A DNA stretch of 14,427 nucleotides from Euryarchaeota archaeon Ods04 (GTDB taxonomy: Archaea; Halobacteriota; Halobacteria; Halobacteriales; Halorutilaceae). The stretch spans positions 1 through 14,427 of the forward strand of contig JAQZDD010000007.1 of the NCBI GenBank assembly GCA_028751055.1, written 5' to 3'. The position numbers were made by a program, and so were the translations under genes. Of the stretch, positions 1 through 6,804 are shown one piece after another. Position 1 is the stretch's first letter, and the number at the start of each line of letters is the position of its first letter. The notes beneath the pieces were generated by a model. The model was not told the origin of the DNA, made no database searches, and saw only the letters and a program-made list of their open reading frames with translations.

Positions 1-764
1 GACGGTCTGACCTCGTCTCCGACTGAGAGACGTATCCGGTCGGTAGCCCTGCCGAAGTCGAGGTCTTCGACACCTTCGACACGTATCTCGTGTGTGCCCG
101 CTCTCAGGGTGTCAGGGTCGACAGCCCAGTAAGCCGTTGAGTAGCCCGTTGAGCCTGCTCCCTGCACACGTCTGTCAAGGAACGACTCGGAGAAGCCGCT
201 CGGCAGGAGGTCAGCCTGTTCGCTCGAAACGTCTGTCGTCAGAACCTCGCGCGTCACCTCGACACCGTCCCTGTCGCGCACGACGATACGCAGGTCCTCA
301 GCCTCGACGAAGTTCCACTCACCGCGTATCAGTATCGGACTCGTCCTGCTCACACCCGAGTCGTCGGAGAGTCTAACGCCGCGTCTGCTGAACGCGTCCA
401 AGAACGTGACCTCCGGCTCGACAACACGCGCCGTCAACGAACCGTCGTCGGTTGCGTAACGTCCCGTCCGCTGGTTACGGCTCACCGACCGTCTAAGCTC
501 CACTGTGTTGCCGCCGGTAGACCTTTCGAGAACCTCACCCGTCACGTCGTCGCCTTCTACGTTCCGCCATCTCGTTATGTCGCTCTCCCCTTGGTAGACA
601 CGGTAGTAGCTCCCATCGTCGAGTATTATTTCGCCTGTCGAAGTGGTCGGGTCCCAGTTCCCCCTCGGTGCGTCGTCGCTCAAGTCCTGTGCCGATACGA
701 CCGCAGTACCCGCTACAAGAACCAACAGTATCCCCCCCATTATCAGAATCTTTTTCCCCAGCAT
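1..764 (-). CDS. S-layer-type surface glycoprotein, N-terminal part (runs off left edge)
   Basis: This gene encodes a secreted cell-surface protein; about 254 residues are visible and the C-terminus lies outside the window. It begins MLGKK and has a hydrophobic signal peptide (residues 4-24) with a likely cleavage near VVSA/QD. The mature part matches the N-terminal domain of haloarchaeal S-layer glycoproteins as I know them (Haloferax HVO_2072 type). It has a 'VYQGESDI' segment, then 'GEWNFVEAEDLRI' (compare the family's 'ADYNYESAEKVEV'), then 'VEGVEDLDFG' followed by a beta strand, in family order. The charge is less acidic than is usual for extreme halophiles, with many arginines. A TATA-like GTTTATC on the minus strand (793-799) lies 29-35 bases before the ATG, which fits a leaderless transcript. 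Whether it is the main S-layer protein or a smaller relative cannot be judged without the rest. Confidence 0.8.
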   Translation of the reverse strand, partial: MLGKKILIMGGILLVLVAGTAVVSAQDLSDDAPRGNWDPTTSTGEIILDDGSYYRVYQGESDITRWRNVEGDDVTGEVLERSTGGNTVELRRSVSRNQRTGRYATDDGSLTARVVEPEVTFLDAFSRRGVRLSDDSGVSRTSPILIRGEWNFVEAEDLRIVVRDRDGVEVTREVLTTDVSSEQADLLPSGFSESFLDRRVQGAGSTGYSTAYWAVDPDTLRAGTHEIRVEGVEDLDFGRATDRIRLSVGDEVRP

Positions 765-792
765 TGACGAGGCATATACGCGTCCGGAGACA

Positions 793-799
793 GATAAAC
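793..799 (-). promoter_or_regulatory. TATA box for the surface glycoprotein
   Basis: On the minus strand the sequence reads GTTTATC, 29-35 bases upstream of the ATG at 764. That spacing suits archaeal leaderless transcription. Assigned by eye. Confidence 0.45.
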
Positions 800-900
800 T
801 TTCACCGTCCTGTTCGTTGTTCACGGACAGTACCGACATGCTCACGGGACAGTATATCTTCAAATTTGATGAGGGTTTACTTGGATAACCAGCCAGAAGC

Positions 901-908
901 TATAAATC
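901..908 (+). promoter_or_regulatory. TATA box for the 932-1234 gene
   Basis: TATAAATC lies 24-31 bases upstream of the ATG at 932. It is a near-ideal archaeal TATA element, and its spacing implies a leaderless mRNA. It also decides the start codon, since longer in-frame starts would place the promoter inside the gene. Confidence 0.65.
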
Positions 909-931
909 GTAAGAGTACAATACGCAAACAT

Positions 932-1234
932 ATGGGTGGGGTAACAGACGCACTCGCAGGCTTAATCAGTGGCATAGTGGCGTTCGTGGTAATGATAATA
1001 CTGGCGATAGTGTCGTTCTTCTTCACGGTGTTCGTCGTCGACTTCGGCGCGTCGTTGGCGGGCTATCCGAACAACGACTTCACGGTGCTTTCGGCGGCAC
1101 TCCTGATAGCCGCGGCTCTCCTCTCCGGAGGTCTTTCGCCGATAAACTACATGAGCCAGCCCCTCGAAACCGACGAGCAGAGAGCGGCAAGGGAAGCACG
1201 GATGCGTGAGCGAGAAGAAAGAAAGGAAGAGTAA
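932..1234 (+). CDS. Small two-helix membrane protein, unknown function
   Basis: This is a 100-residue protein that I do not recognise. Two hydrophobic segments (about residues 8-36 and 52-72) flank a short loop containing GYPNND. The C-terminal 25 residues are hydrophilic and very rich in Arg and Glu (REAR, REREER), so they probably form a cytosolic charged helix. The start at 932 is chosen because TATAAATC lies at the leaderless distance and the hydrophobic segment begins soon after; the same frame is open further upstream but overlaps the glycoprotein promoter. It converges on the next gene with only five bases between the two stop codons. The 1240-1740 protein also ends in an Arg/Glu-rich tail, but I see no clear homology between them. 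Confidence 0.7.
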   Translation: MGGVTDALAGLISGIVAFVVMIILAIVSFFFTVFVVDFGASLAGYPNNDFTVLSAALLIAAALLSGGLSPINYMSQPLETDEQRAAREARMREREERKEE

Positions 1235-1239
1235 GAAAG

Positions 1240-1740
1240 TCACCGGTTACGACGCTGGCGTTCGCGTTCCTCGCGTTCGCGTTCCCAGCCCGACCAGTCC
1301 GACCTCTGTCTGTCGACCTGATCCGTTGCGTACTCGCCGACCTTACGTAGCTTCTTCACCTGTGGTAGCGACAGTACCGTCACGACAAGCGACGACGCGC
1401 CAAGTAGACCCATGAAGGCGAGCGCGGCAGCCAAGATAACGTTGCCTTGGGTCCACTGACTGAGCGCGAAGAAGAAGAATCCGACACTGAAGCCCGCTTC
1501 TATCTTCGCTTCGAGCAGCGAGATAGTCTCGTCGAACTTCGAGAGCCTGTTGTCAACCTGCTGGAGAGCCGTGTTAGCCTCGCGCACAGCCTGTTCTGCG
1601 TCACCCTCTATCTTCTCGACACGGTCGAGCGTCTGCTCGGCGTCGTTGACGAGCTTCTCCGCGTTGGTCAGCGCGTTCACAAAGCCTTCGTCGCCAAGGA
1701 GACCCATCATCTTACGCATGTTGTCTATGTCGGAACGCAT
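1240..1740 (-). CDS. Coiled-coil protein with two C-terminal membrane helices
   Basis: This is a 166-residue protein of unknown function. Residues 20-80 form a predicted coiled coil with spaced Leu, Val and Ala (NALTNAEKLVNDAEQ onward). Two hydrophobic segments follow (about 83-97 and 101-124), and a strongly basic/acidic tail ends WEREREERERQRRNR. The arrangement suggests a membrane-anchored coiled coil on the cytosolic face. The start at 1740 (MRSDIDNM) is chosen because upstream in-frame codons lack the acidic, helix-rich character of the protein and run into the regulatory region and coding sequence of the divergent YegP cassette. MRKMM a few codons downstream is an alternative start. It ends five bases from the convergent 932-1234 gene. 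Confidence 0.7.
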   Translation of the reverse strand: MRSDIDNMRKMMGLLGDEGFVNALTNAEKLVNDAEQTLDRVEKIEGDAEQAVREANTALQQVDNRLSKFDETISLLEAKIEAGFSVGFFFFALSQWTQGNVILAAALAFMGLLGASSLVVTVLSLPQVKKLRKVGEYATDQVDRQRSDWSGWEREREERERQRRNR

Positions 1741-1835
1741 GCTGTAACAGAACGGAACGTAACCGTATCTGTTTTGGGGAAGACAGCCCTCATCGAGAGA
1801 ACATAGGGGGAAGTTACGAACGTCAACGATTTCCG

Positions 1836-1842
1836 AATATAG
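1836..1842 (+). promoter_or_regulatory. Possible TATA element for the first YegP cassette
   Basis: AATATAGG sits about 75 bases before the chosen ATG at 1913. With a start of transcription about 25 bases downstream, the mRNA would carry a leader of roughly 50 bases. That fits the strong Shine-Dalgarno sequence found before 1913. No experimental support. Confidence 0.3.
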
Positions 1843-1902
1843 GCTTAAGACATTAAGCATGGATACCCAACCAAAGGGCATATACCCACCTGTTCCTAAG
1901 TG

Positions 1903-1908
1903 GGAGGT
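1903..1908 (+). promoter_or_regulatory. Strong Shine-Dalgarno site deciding the start at 1913
   Basis: The sequence GGGAGGTGG ends just before the ATG at 1913. GGAGGTG is a full match to the archaeal 16S rRNA 3' end. It argues for initiation at 1913 rather than at the ATG at 1859. Confidence 0.55.
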
Positions 1909-1912
1909 GGAT

Positions 1913-2074
1913 ATGTCGAAGACTAAACTATACCAAGACAAGAGTGGCGAGTACAGGTGGATAGGAAGACACGATGGCGATGGCAGGGGGGAACCCACGT
2001 CGAAGGAGAGCGCGCGCGACGCAGTAGGGAAAATAAGAATGACCGCTTCCGGAGCGGAGATAGAGGGGGTGTAA
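1913..2074 (+). CDS. Mini YegP/DUF1508-like protein (degenerate single domain)
   Basis: This 53-residue protein looks like a worn or minimal YegP (DUF1508) domain. It keeps the opening 'KLYQDKSGEYRW', where the family has 'ELYKDKxGEWRW', and the closing helix 'SKESARDAVGKIR'. The central turn (family 'NGxIIADSGEGY') is replaced by a short DGDGRGEP stretch. YegP domains are small alpha/beta modules, often repeated, with no firmly assigned biochemical role. An in-frame ATG at 1859 would add 18 proline-rich residues, but the Shine-Dalgarno site supports 1913. The stop codon is two bases before the ATG of the next gene, so translation is probably coupled. The counterpart at 10842-11015 occupies the same place in the second cassette. 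Confidence 0.65.
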   Translation: MSKTKLYQDKSGEYRWIGRHDGDGRGEPTSKESARDAVGKIRMTASGAEIEGV

Positions 2075-2076
2075 CC

Positions 2077-3042
2077 ATGGCAACACAGAGTGGAAGTAAA
2101 CGTACGCAAGACAGAAGTATCCTTGTAGAGTCGTACGCTTCGAGATTCGGGGAGCCTAGGTCCAAACAAGAGGCACACGGCTACTGGATATTCGCGACGG
2201 GGTTGATGCTCGGACTGCTTGGGCTTTTCGTGCTCGCGTTCAGCACTATGCCCACGCCACGCTCGTCCGCGGCGTTCAGCGGACGCCAGCTAGCTGCGGT
2301 ATTCGGCGGCATCGGCTTGCCGGTAATGATGCTCGGTATCGTGTATCGGCTACCGATTAAGAAGACCGCTGACAGAGTAGCTCTCTTCGGAGTGCTGCTC
2401 TGCACAGCTGCAGTCGTCGCGTTCGTCGTCTACTACCCGAGCAACTGGAACGTCGCGTCCGGGAGCGTGTCTGCGGACTACGCCGCCCTCGTCACAGGTC
2501 TATACGGTATCGGACTCCTCGTCATCGGCTTCGCCGCACTCGTAATGCCTACGATGGTCAGAAAAGACAGGGTTTCGATAGAGGAACGCGAAGACGACGC
2601 ATTCGAACGCGAAGGTGCCATCTCCGGACGTGAAGAGTCCGTCTCAAGGCGCGAAGGAGAAGTCACGGAACGCGAGGAAGAAGACATGAGACGTGAAGAG
2701 TCCGTCTCAAGACGTGAAGGGGAAGTCACGGAACGCGAGGAAGAAGACATGAGACGTGAAGCGGAGATGGATGAACACGAAGAGGCAGTCTCCGAACGCG
2801 AAGCCATGGTTTCGCAGAGGGAAGCTGCAGCCGACAAACCGGGAGAGAGCAAGGCTGAGTTCGAGATGTACAAGGACAAAGCGGACAAGTGGAGATGGAC
2901 GCTAAGACACGACAACGGCAACATCATCGCCGACTCCGCCGAGGGGTACTCGTCGAAGCAGAAGGCGAAGCAGGGTCTCGAAAGCGTCCGTAAGAACAGC
3001 CCTGATGCACCCGTGAACGAGCAAGAAAGGTCAGAAGAATGA
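2077..3042 (+). CDS. Four-helix membrane protein with RE-heptad coiled coil and one YegP domain
   Basis: This is a 321-residue protein in three parts. Residues 1-160 contain four hydrophobic segments (about 36-56, 71-91, 100-119, 135-158). They resemble a haloarchaeal membrane domain that I tentatively equate with DUF7139. Residues 171-254 form twelve consecutive seven-residue units; eleven start with RE and one with HE, so this is a long charged coiled coil or stable single helix. Residues 260-308 are a YegP/DUF1508 domain with MYKDKADKWRW and IIADSAEGY. The start at 2077 follows a GGGGGTG purine run two bases after the preceding stop. The gene overlaps the next by four bases (ATGA). The paralogue at 11034-12455 shares the membrane and YegP parts but lacks the heptads. 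A role as membrane anchor for YegP modules is inference. Confidence 0.8.
   Translation: MATQSGSKRTQDRSILVESYASRFGEPRSKQEAHGYWIFATGLMLGLLGLFVLAFSTMPTPRSSAAFSGRQLAAVFGGIGLPVMMLGIVYRLPIKKTADRVALFGVLLCTAAVVAFVVYYPSNWNVASGSVSADYAALVTGLYGIGLLVIGFAALVMPTMVRKDRVSIEEREDDAFEREGAISGREESVSRREGEVTEREEEDMRREESVSRREGEVTEREEEDMRREAEMDEHEEAVSEREAMVSQREAAADKPGESKAEFEMYKDKADKWRWTLRHDNGNIIADSAEGYSSKQKAKQGLESVRKNSPDAPVNEQERSEE
2629..2754 (+). repeat. Two tandem 63-bp units inside the heptad coiled coil
   Basis: Bases 2629-2691 and 2692-2754 are nearly identical, with only a few differing bases. Each encodes 21 residues, exactly three heptads (REESVSR, REGEVTE, REEEDMR). The unit length keeps both reading frame and heptad phase. 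This looks like a recent in-register tandem duplication. Confidence 0.9.
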
Positions 3043-3755
3043 GCGACGGGAGATCGGAGGTCGCAGGAGCAAGAGGAGAGGACACGGGAGCCGAGTACGA
3101 ACTCTACGAGGACGCAGCGGAAGAGTGGAGGTGGGGACTCGTAGCTTCGAACGGACAGATAATCGCAGATAGCGGTGAGGGTTATACCGACCGTCAGGAC
3201 GCCGAAGCCGGAATCGGTACCGTCCGCAGCAACGCACGCGACGCCGACCATCTCGAAATAATCCCTGCGGGCTTCGAGGTCTACAAGGACAAGGCGGACG
3301 AATGGCGGTGGCGTCTCATACGACAGAACGGACGTATAGTCGCGGATTCGGGTGAAGGCTACACGGAACGCAACGACGCGATAGAAGCCGTCGAACGAGT
3401 CCAGTCGCTCTCAGGCGAGACAGAAGTCTACGAAGACGAAGCCAGCGAATGGCGTTGGCGACTCGTAGCCTCGAACGGAAAGATAATCGCCGACTCCGGC
3501 GAGGGATACGCGTCAGAAGGCGCAGCCAAGGACGCCGTCGAAAATCTCGAAGAGATAGCACCCGACGCCGACTCCGTCGAACAGGGCAAGTCGCACTTCA
3601 CCGTCTACAAGGACGAGGCGAAGGAGTGGCGGTGGCGTCTCGTAGCTTCGAACGGACATATCATCGCCGACTCGGGCGAAGGATACACGGAGCGAAACGA
3701 CGCCGTTGAGGCTCTCGAACGCGTCAAGGAACACTCGAAGTCACCGACGGTGTAG
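3039..3755 (+). CDS. Soluble protein of four tandem YegP/DUF1508 domains
   Basis: This is a 238-residue protein with four YegP domains at about residues 18-68, 77-124, 126-174 and 186-234. Each has a pattern like 'xxxYxDxAxEWRWRLVASNGxIIADSGEGY' (motif split here into its conserved core), then a helix such as RNDAIEAVERV. No signal peptide or membrane segment is seen, so it is probably cytosolic. The ATG overlaps the stop of the upstream gene (ATGA at 3039-3042) and a weak purine run (AAGGTCAG) precedes it, which fits termination-reinitiation. In the second cassette the equivalent four domains are fused to the membrane protein. The two proteins may therefore act together here as separate chains. 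The stop is TAG. Confidence 0.8.
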   Translation: MSDGRSEVAGARGEDTGAEYELYEDAAEEWRWGLVASNGQIIADSGEGYTDRQDAEAGIGTVRSNARDADHLEIIPAGFEVYKDKADEWRWRLIRQNGRIVADSGEGYTERNDAIEAVERVQSLSGETEVYEDEASEWRWRLVASNGKIIADSGEGYASEGAAKDAVENLEEIAPDADSVEQGKSHFTVYKDEAKEWRWRLVASNGHIIADSGEGYTERNDAVEALERVKEHSKSPTV

Positions 3756-3809
3756 GAAGACACGCCCGACGAGAACTCCCCTTCCGAGCCACACTCTCTA
3801 AGGTAGTTT

Positions 3810-4406
3810 ATGCCAGAAAGACACGTTCCCGAACTCGAAGAAGAGGGCTCCATACTCGACGAGCAGCCGGACATCGACACCGTTCTGGAGCATCTTGAAG
3901 AGCTCGAAGAGACTGTCGACAGCGAGGACGAGCAGAAGAAGGTGCGTAGGACGATACATCTGGTCGAGAGCATATCGCCCGACGAGACATTGAACAAGTA
4001 CACGACGCGCGACGTTGCGCAGACTTTCGTCGGCGGTATACTCCTGTCTCTTCCGTTGCTCGTCGAGGACGGTGTCTTCGAGATAGCCAAATGGCTCACG
4101 GAGACGGTAGTCGTCGGCGTGCCGGTCTTTCTGACTCTCAACGTGATTTTCATCATCTTCCTGACGTACGGTCTCATCTACTGGTCCGACTTCTGCCCCG
4201 TCAGGCTGAAGAAAATCCAGGGGATATTTCCGAGACGGCTCGTCGCAGTTCTGCTTATATCTCTCTTTACGGCTACCTCCCTCATCGTCCTCTGGGGACG
4301 GCATGTCGTAGGGGATCCAACGCCGTTGGAGATCTTCGGCAGGATATCTGTCATCTGGGCAGCGACGGCATTCGGAGGTGCTCTCGGCGACATACTGCCG
4401 GACTAG
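3810..4406 (+). CDS. DUF2391-type integral membrane protein, copy 1, tail cut by TAG
   Basis: This 198-residue protein resembles the DUF2391 (TIGR02587-like) membrane proteins of haloarchaea and cyanobacteria; their function is unknown. An acidic helical N-terminus (residues 1-60, with EHLEELEETVD) is followed by the signature TTRDVAQTFVGGILLSLPLL and about four membrane segments (70-90, 99-124, 141-161, 176-194). It ends ALGDILPD and then TAG. The paralogue at 13351-14025 continues past this point for 33 residues. Here the same frame stays open for 28 more codons that clearly resemble that tail, so the TAG at 4404-4406 looks like a GAG-to-TAG nonsense change. The gene is 54 bases downstream of the four-YegP gene on the same strand and could be co-transcribed. 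Confidence 0.8.
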   Translation: MPERHVPELEEEGSILDEQPDIDTVLEHLEELEETVDSEDEQKKVRRTIHLVESISPDETLNKYTTRDVAQTFVGGILLSLPLLVEDGVFEIAKWLTETVVVGVPVFLTLNVIFIIFLTYGLIYWSDFCPVRLKKIQGIFPRRLVAVLLISLFTATSLIVLWGRHVVGDPTPLEIFGRISVIWAATAFGGALGDILPD

Positions 4407-4493
4407 AGCAAGGACAAGGAGGTGAACCAGCTGGTCGGTGATGTGATGTCAGATGACGGCGAGGGGAGAGGAAAGAAGGAAGACGGAAAGTAG
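4407..4493 (+). pseudogene. Detached C-terminal tail of DUF2391 copy 1
   Basis: The 28 codons after the TAG at 4404-4406 read in the same frame as SKDKEVNQLVGDV and so on, and end in another TAG at 4491-4493. The paralogue reads SRGEDINQMLEGM at the same position, so these bases are the relic of, or a readthrough extension of, the same tail. From 4494 to 4633 I see no gene; there is a short inverted repeat (CCACG at 4495-4499 with CGTGG at 4506-4510) that could be a weak hairpin. Confidence 0.65.
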
Positions 4494-4633
4494 CCCACGG
4501 GGGCGCGTGGTATGTAGAAGCGAATACTTCCTGCTGTGTTGCTTATAATCAGTAATTTCAGATATGAGGGACGAATGAACGACCTTCTGTGACGGTAAAA
4601 TCCGAAACCGACCGAACGGCTCGGTGAAGCTCC

Positions 4634-4849
4634 TTAATCGCGGGTGAAGAGGTAGACTCCGAGAGCGATTAGCCCACCTATGACGGTGAAGAGCGTCAGT
4701 ATGCCCACCACCAGCCCCCACAACAGAGCGTTGTCTTTGCCGTCCCCTTTCGCGTCTTTGTACACCCAGTAGCCCAGAACTAACGCGATTATCAGGACAA
4801 TCAGACCTATTGGTGCTACTCTGCCGGGGTTAACTTGTAAGATGACCAT
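4634..4849 (-). CDS. Small two-helix membrane protein
   Basis: This is a 71-residue protein of the small hydrophobic type common in haloarchaea. Two membrane segments (about 11-30 and 42-67) flank a charged loop YKDAKGDGKDNALLW. The 'GYWVYKDA' and 'LWGLVVGILT' elements resemble small archaeal membrane proteins related to the phospholipase-D N-terminal membrane segment, but I cannot assign a function. The start at 4849 is the first ATG that gives a sensible N-terminus. It is transcribed divergently from the dehydrogenase/peptidase fusion at 4997, and the 147 bases between them must hold both promoters. Confidence 0.7.
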   Translation of the reverse strand: MVILQVNPGRVAPIGLIVLIIALVLGYWVYKDAKGDGKDNALLWGLVVGILTLFTVIGGLIALGVYLFTRD

Positions 4850-4961
4850 TACTATCAGAACTCGGACTGTTCACACATTATCCTTCGCCCTTGTCAGCCA
4901 AGTGGTTCATACAGGGTACGACGGCATTCCCACGGTGCGGGAAGTATCGGCTCCTGTCCCC

Positions 4962-4970
4962 TAATAGTTA
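4962..4970 (+). promoter_or_regulatory. TATA-like element for the 4997 fusion gene
   Basis: TAATAGTTA lies 27-35 bases upstream of the ATG at 4997, the distance expected for a leaderless archaeal transcript. Confidence 0.4.
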
Positions 4971-4996
4971 ACCGGCTGCCTACCGTAAGGCACGTC

Positions 4997-6739
4997 ATGG
5001 ATTTCGAGCGGATTAAGGTTCCACCTGCCGGCGACCGGGTCAGGTACGACACGGAGACTGAGAAGTTTTCGTCGTCCGGAGAGCCTATCGTTCCGTTCGT
5101 GTATGGGGACGCCGTCGGCGAATCGGTCGTCTCCGCGGCACGACGTGTCCTCGACACCGCCGCCGACGAGATGGGGCGCGGGGTTCGCTGGATGCGTGTG
5201 TACGCAGGCTCGGACGCTGTCGACAGGTACGGGACGCCGCTCCCTGACGAGACGGTGAGGGCGTTGGAGAGTTTCCGAGTAGGTCTCGTCGGTCCTATCA
5301 TGGCTTCGAACCGGGACACTGCGGAAAGCCTCCGTCGACGGCTCGACCTGACCGCCGAGGTACAGCCGGTATCGCATCTCAACTGGACGCCTTCGTCCGT
5401 CTCGACGCGCAACAAGATGGATATCGTCTGTTTCCGAGACATCACAGAAGACACCGCCGCAAGGCTGGAGTTCGGGGACGGCTCCGCAGGTGCGTCGTAT
5501 CTACGTGAGTTTCTCGAAAACGAAGATGGATACACTCCTCCCGACGGAGAAGCTGCCTTCGGCATCCGTCCTGTCTCACGTAATACCACCGAACGGCTCG
5601 TACGACGCGCGGCGGAGTACGCGTTCGACAGTGACCGAAACCGGCTGACAGTCGTCCACCAAGGCGACCAACTCCCCGCGACAGAAGGCGGGTTCCGGAG
5701 ATGGGCGACCGACTACCTCGAAGAAGAGTACAGCGACTCTGTCGTCTCCGAAGAGGTATTCGAAAAGGAGTACGACGCATATCCTGAAGACAAACTCGTC
5801 GTCGGAGAGCGGTACACGGACGAAGTCTGCCGCGAACTTCTGACCCGTCCGAGCGAGTACGACGTTCTCGTGGCACCCTCGGGTTCCGGAGCGTACGTCT
5901 CGACGGTCGCTTCAGAGGCTGTCGGCGGGTGTGGTGTCACACCTTCGATGTACGTCGGGGACGGACATGTCCTCGCCGGTTCTTCCACCGCCAAGTCACA
6001 ACCCGAAACCGCCGAAAACGCGAACCCGATAGCCACGATACGAGCGGGCTGTCTAATCTTCGAACTCCTTGGATGGGAGGACGCAGCGGGCGTCGTCCGT
6101 GACAGTTTGGAGACAACGCTTTCGGAAGGTGTTCTGACACGTGACCTGACCCGTCGGACCGCGCGCGCGGAGGTAGTGGGAACAGAGGAGTTCGCCGACA
6201 CAGTCGTCGAAGGTATCTACGCATCTCACAAGAAAGACAGCGACGGAACGGCGTCGAGCGGCGTCCGTACGACGGCACAGGAGCGAGCCGGTATCAAACG
6301 GATGATTGCCGGTCTTTACAACATCCTTTTCGAGGACTGGATAGGACCAACGGACATCGAACTCAACCAGCTACGGAAAGAGGACGAAGAAGCCGATATC
6401 TACCTTCCGGAGGTCGGTATCAACTTCCGGTACTGGCGACTCTGGTCTGCCGAAAGACGCGTCGAAGTACTGCTACACGAGCTTGCACATATCGAGAACT
6501 ACGACGACGGGCACGCACCCTCGTTCTACGACCGACTCGTCGAACTAACGTTCATAGCTGAGGACTGGCAGGCAGAACTCGAACTCCTCTTCGACGACAC
6601 GGTGGACTTCGACGTGGTGAAACGTCTTCTCGTCGAATCGGTGCACGAAGACACGATAGAAACCGACATTGAATCAGTCGAAGACCGGAAACACGCCTTG
6701 CGGGAGGATTTCGGGCTGACCAGCGGAGAGCATTACTAG
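4997..6739 (+). CDS. Isocitrate-dehydrogenase-like pseudoenzyme fused to a zinc metallopeptidase domain
   Basis: This is a 580-residue fusion. Residues about 30-408 follow the NADP-isocitrate dehydrogenase fold in order: 'PFVYGDAVGESV' (enzyme: PFIEGDGIGPEI), 'LPDETVRALESF', 'LRRRLDLTAEVQPV', 'CFRDITED', 'GIRPVS', 'VVHQGDQLPATEGGFRRW', 'LLTRPSEYDVLVAP', 'VGGCGVTPS', 'NP', 'LLGW' and 'EFADTVVE'. By eye alignment to E. coli Icd, Arg119, Arg153 and Asp283 remain (R113, R147, D275). Ser113, Asn115, Arg129, Tyr160, Lys230, Asp307 and Asp311 become D107, A109, Q123, A154, Q222, A299 and T303, and the NADP loop (His339, Lys344, Tyr345) is lost. Dehydrogenase activity therefore seems unlikely. Residues 430-580 carry HELAH (494-498) with H506, an intact zincin site resembling YgjP/WLM/SprT proteases, and match the stand-alone protein at 10149-10625. 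The role is unknown; a ligand- or protein-sensing protease is inference. Confidence 0.8.
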   Translation: MDFERIKVPPAGDRVRYDTETEKFSSSGEPIVPFVYGDAVGESVVSAARRVLDTAADEMGRGVRWMRVYAGSDAVDRYGTPLPDETVRALESFRVGLVGPIMASNRDTAESLRRRLDLTAEVQPVSHLNWTPSSVSTRNKMDIVCFRDITEDTAARLEFGDGSAGASYLREFLENEDGYTPPDGEAAFGIRPVSRNTTERLVRRAAEYAFDSDRNRLTVVHQGDQLPATEGGFRRWATDYLEEEYSDSVVSEEVFEKEYDAYPEDKLVVGERYTDEVCRELLTRPSEYDVLVAPSGSGAYVSTVASEAVGGCGVTPSMYVGDGHVLAGSSTAKSQPETAENANPIATIRAGCLIFELLGWEDAAGVVRDSLETTLSEGVLTRDLTRRTARAEVVGTEEFADTVVEGIYASHKKDSDGTASSGVRTTAQERAGIKRMIAGLYNILFEDWIGPTDIELNQLRKEDEEADIYLPEVGINFRYWRLWSAERRVEVLLHELAHIENYDDGHAPSFYDRLVELTFIAEDWQAELELLFDDTVDFDVVKRLLVESVHEDTIETDIESVEDRKHALREDFGLTSGEHY

Positions 6740-6804
6740 GACAGAAACACCGTGACGACGTGCGTATTCTCGCCTCGTCAGCAAAATCAGAACTGACGAG
6801 CGGG

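Noticed and set aside
1957..2076. Longer start for the membrane-YegP gene at 1957
   Set aside because: It would overlap the mini YegP gene almost entirely. The ATG at 2077 begins where the paralogue at 11034 begins.
1741..2178. N-terminal extension of the coiled-coil membrane protein across the cassette 1 promoter
   Set aside because: The extension is cysteine-, tyrosine- and serine-rich, unlike the acidic helical protein that follows, and it overlaps the mini YegP gene and the start of the 2077 gene.
2478..3251. Minus-strand open frame of 257 codons opposite the heptad and YegP coding region
   Set aside because: The product is Ser/Arg-rich and repeats only because the plus-strand heptads repeat. 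The plus strand encodes recognised domains.
4404..4406. TAG read as pyrrolysine
   Set aside because: TAG ends several other genes here with no sensible extension, and the aligned codon in the paralogue is GAG, one base away. A nonsense change is simpler, though the genome was not available to check for pyl genes.
4495..4510. Intrinsic terminator after the DUF2391 tail
   Set aside because: The inverted repeat has only five pairs and no T-run follows it; archaeal termination usually relies on T-rich tracts. Noted only as a weak hairpin.
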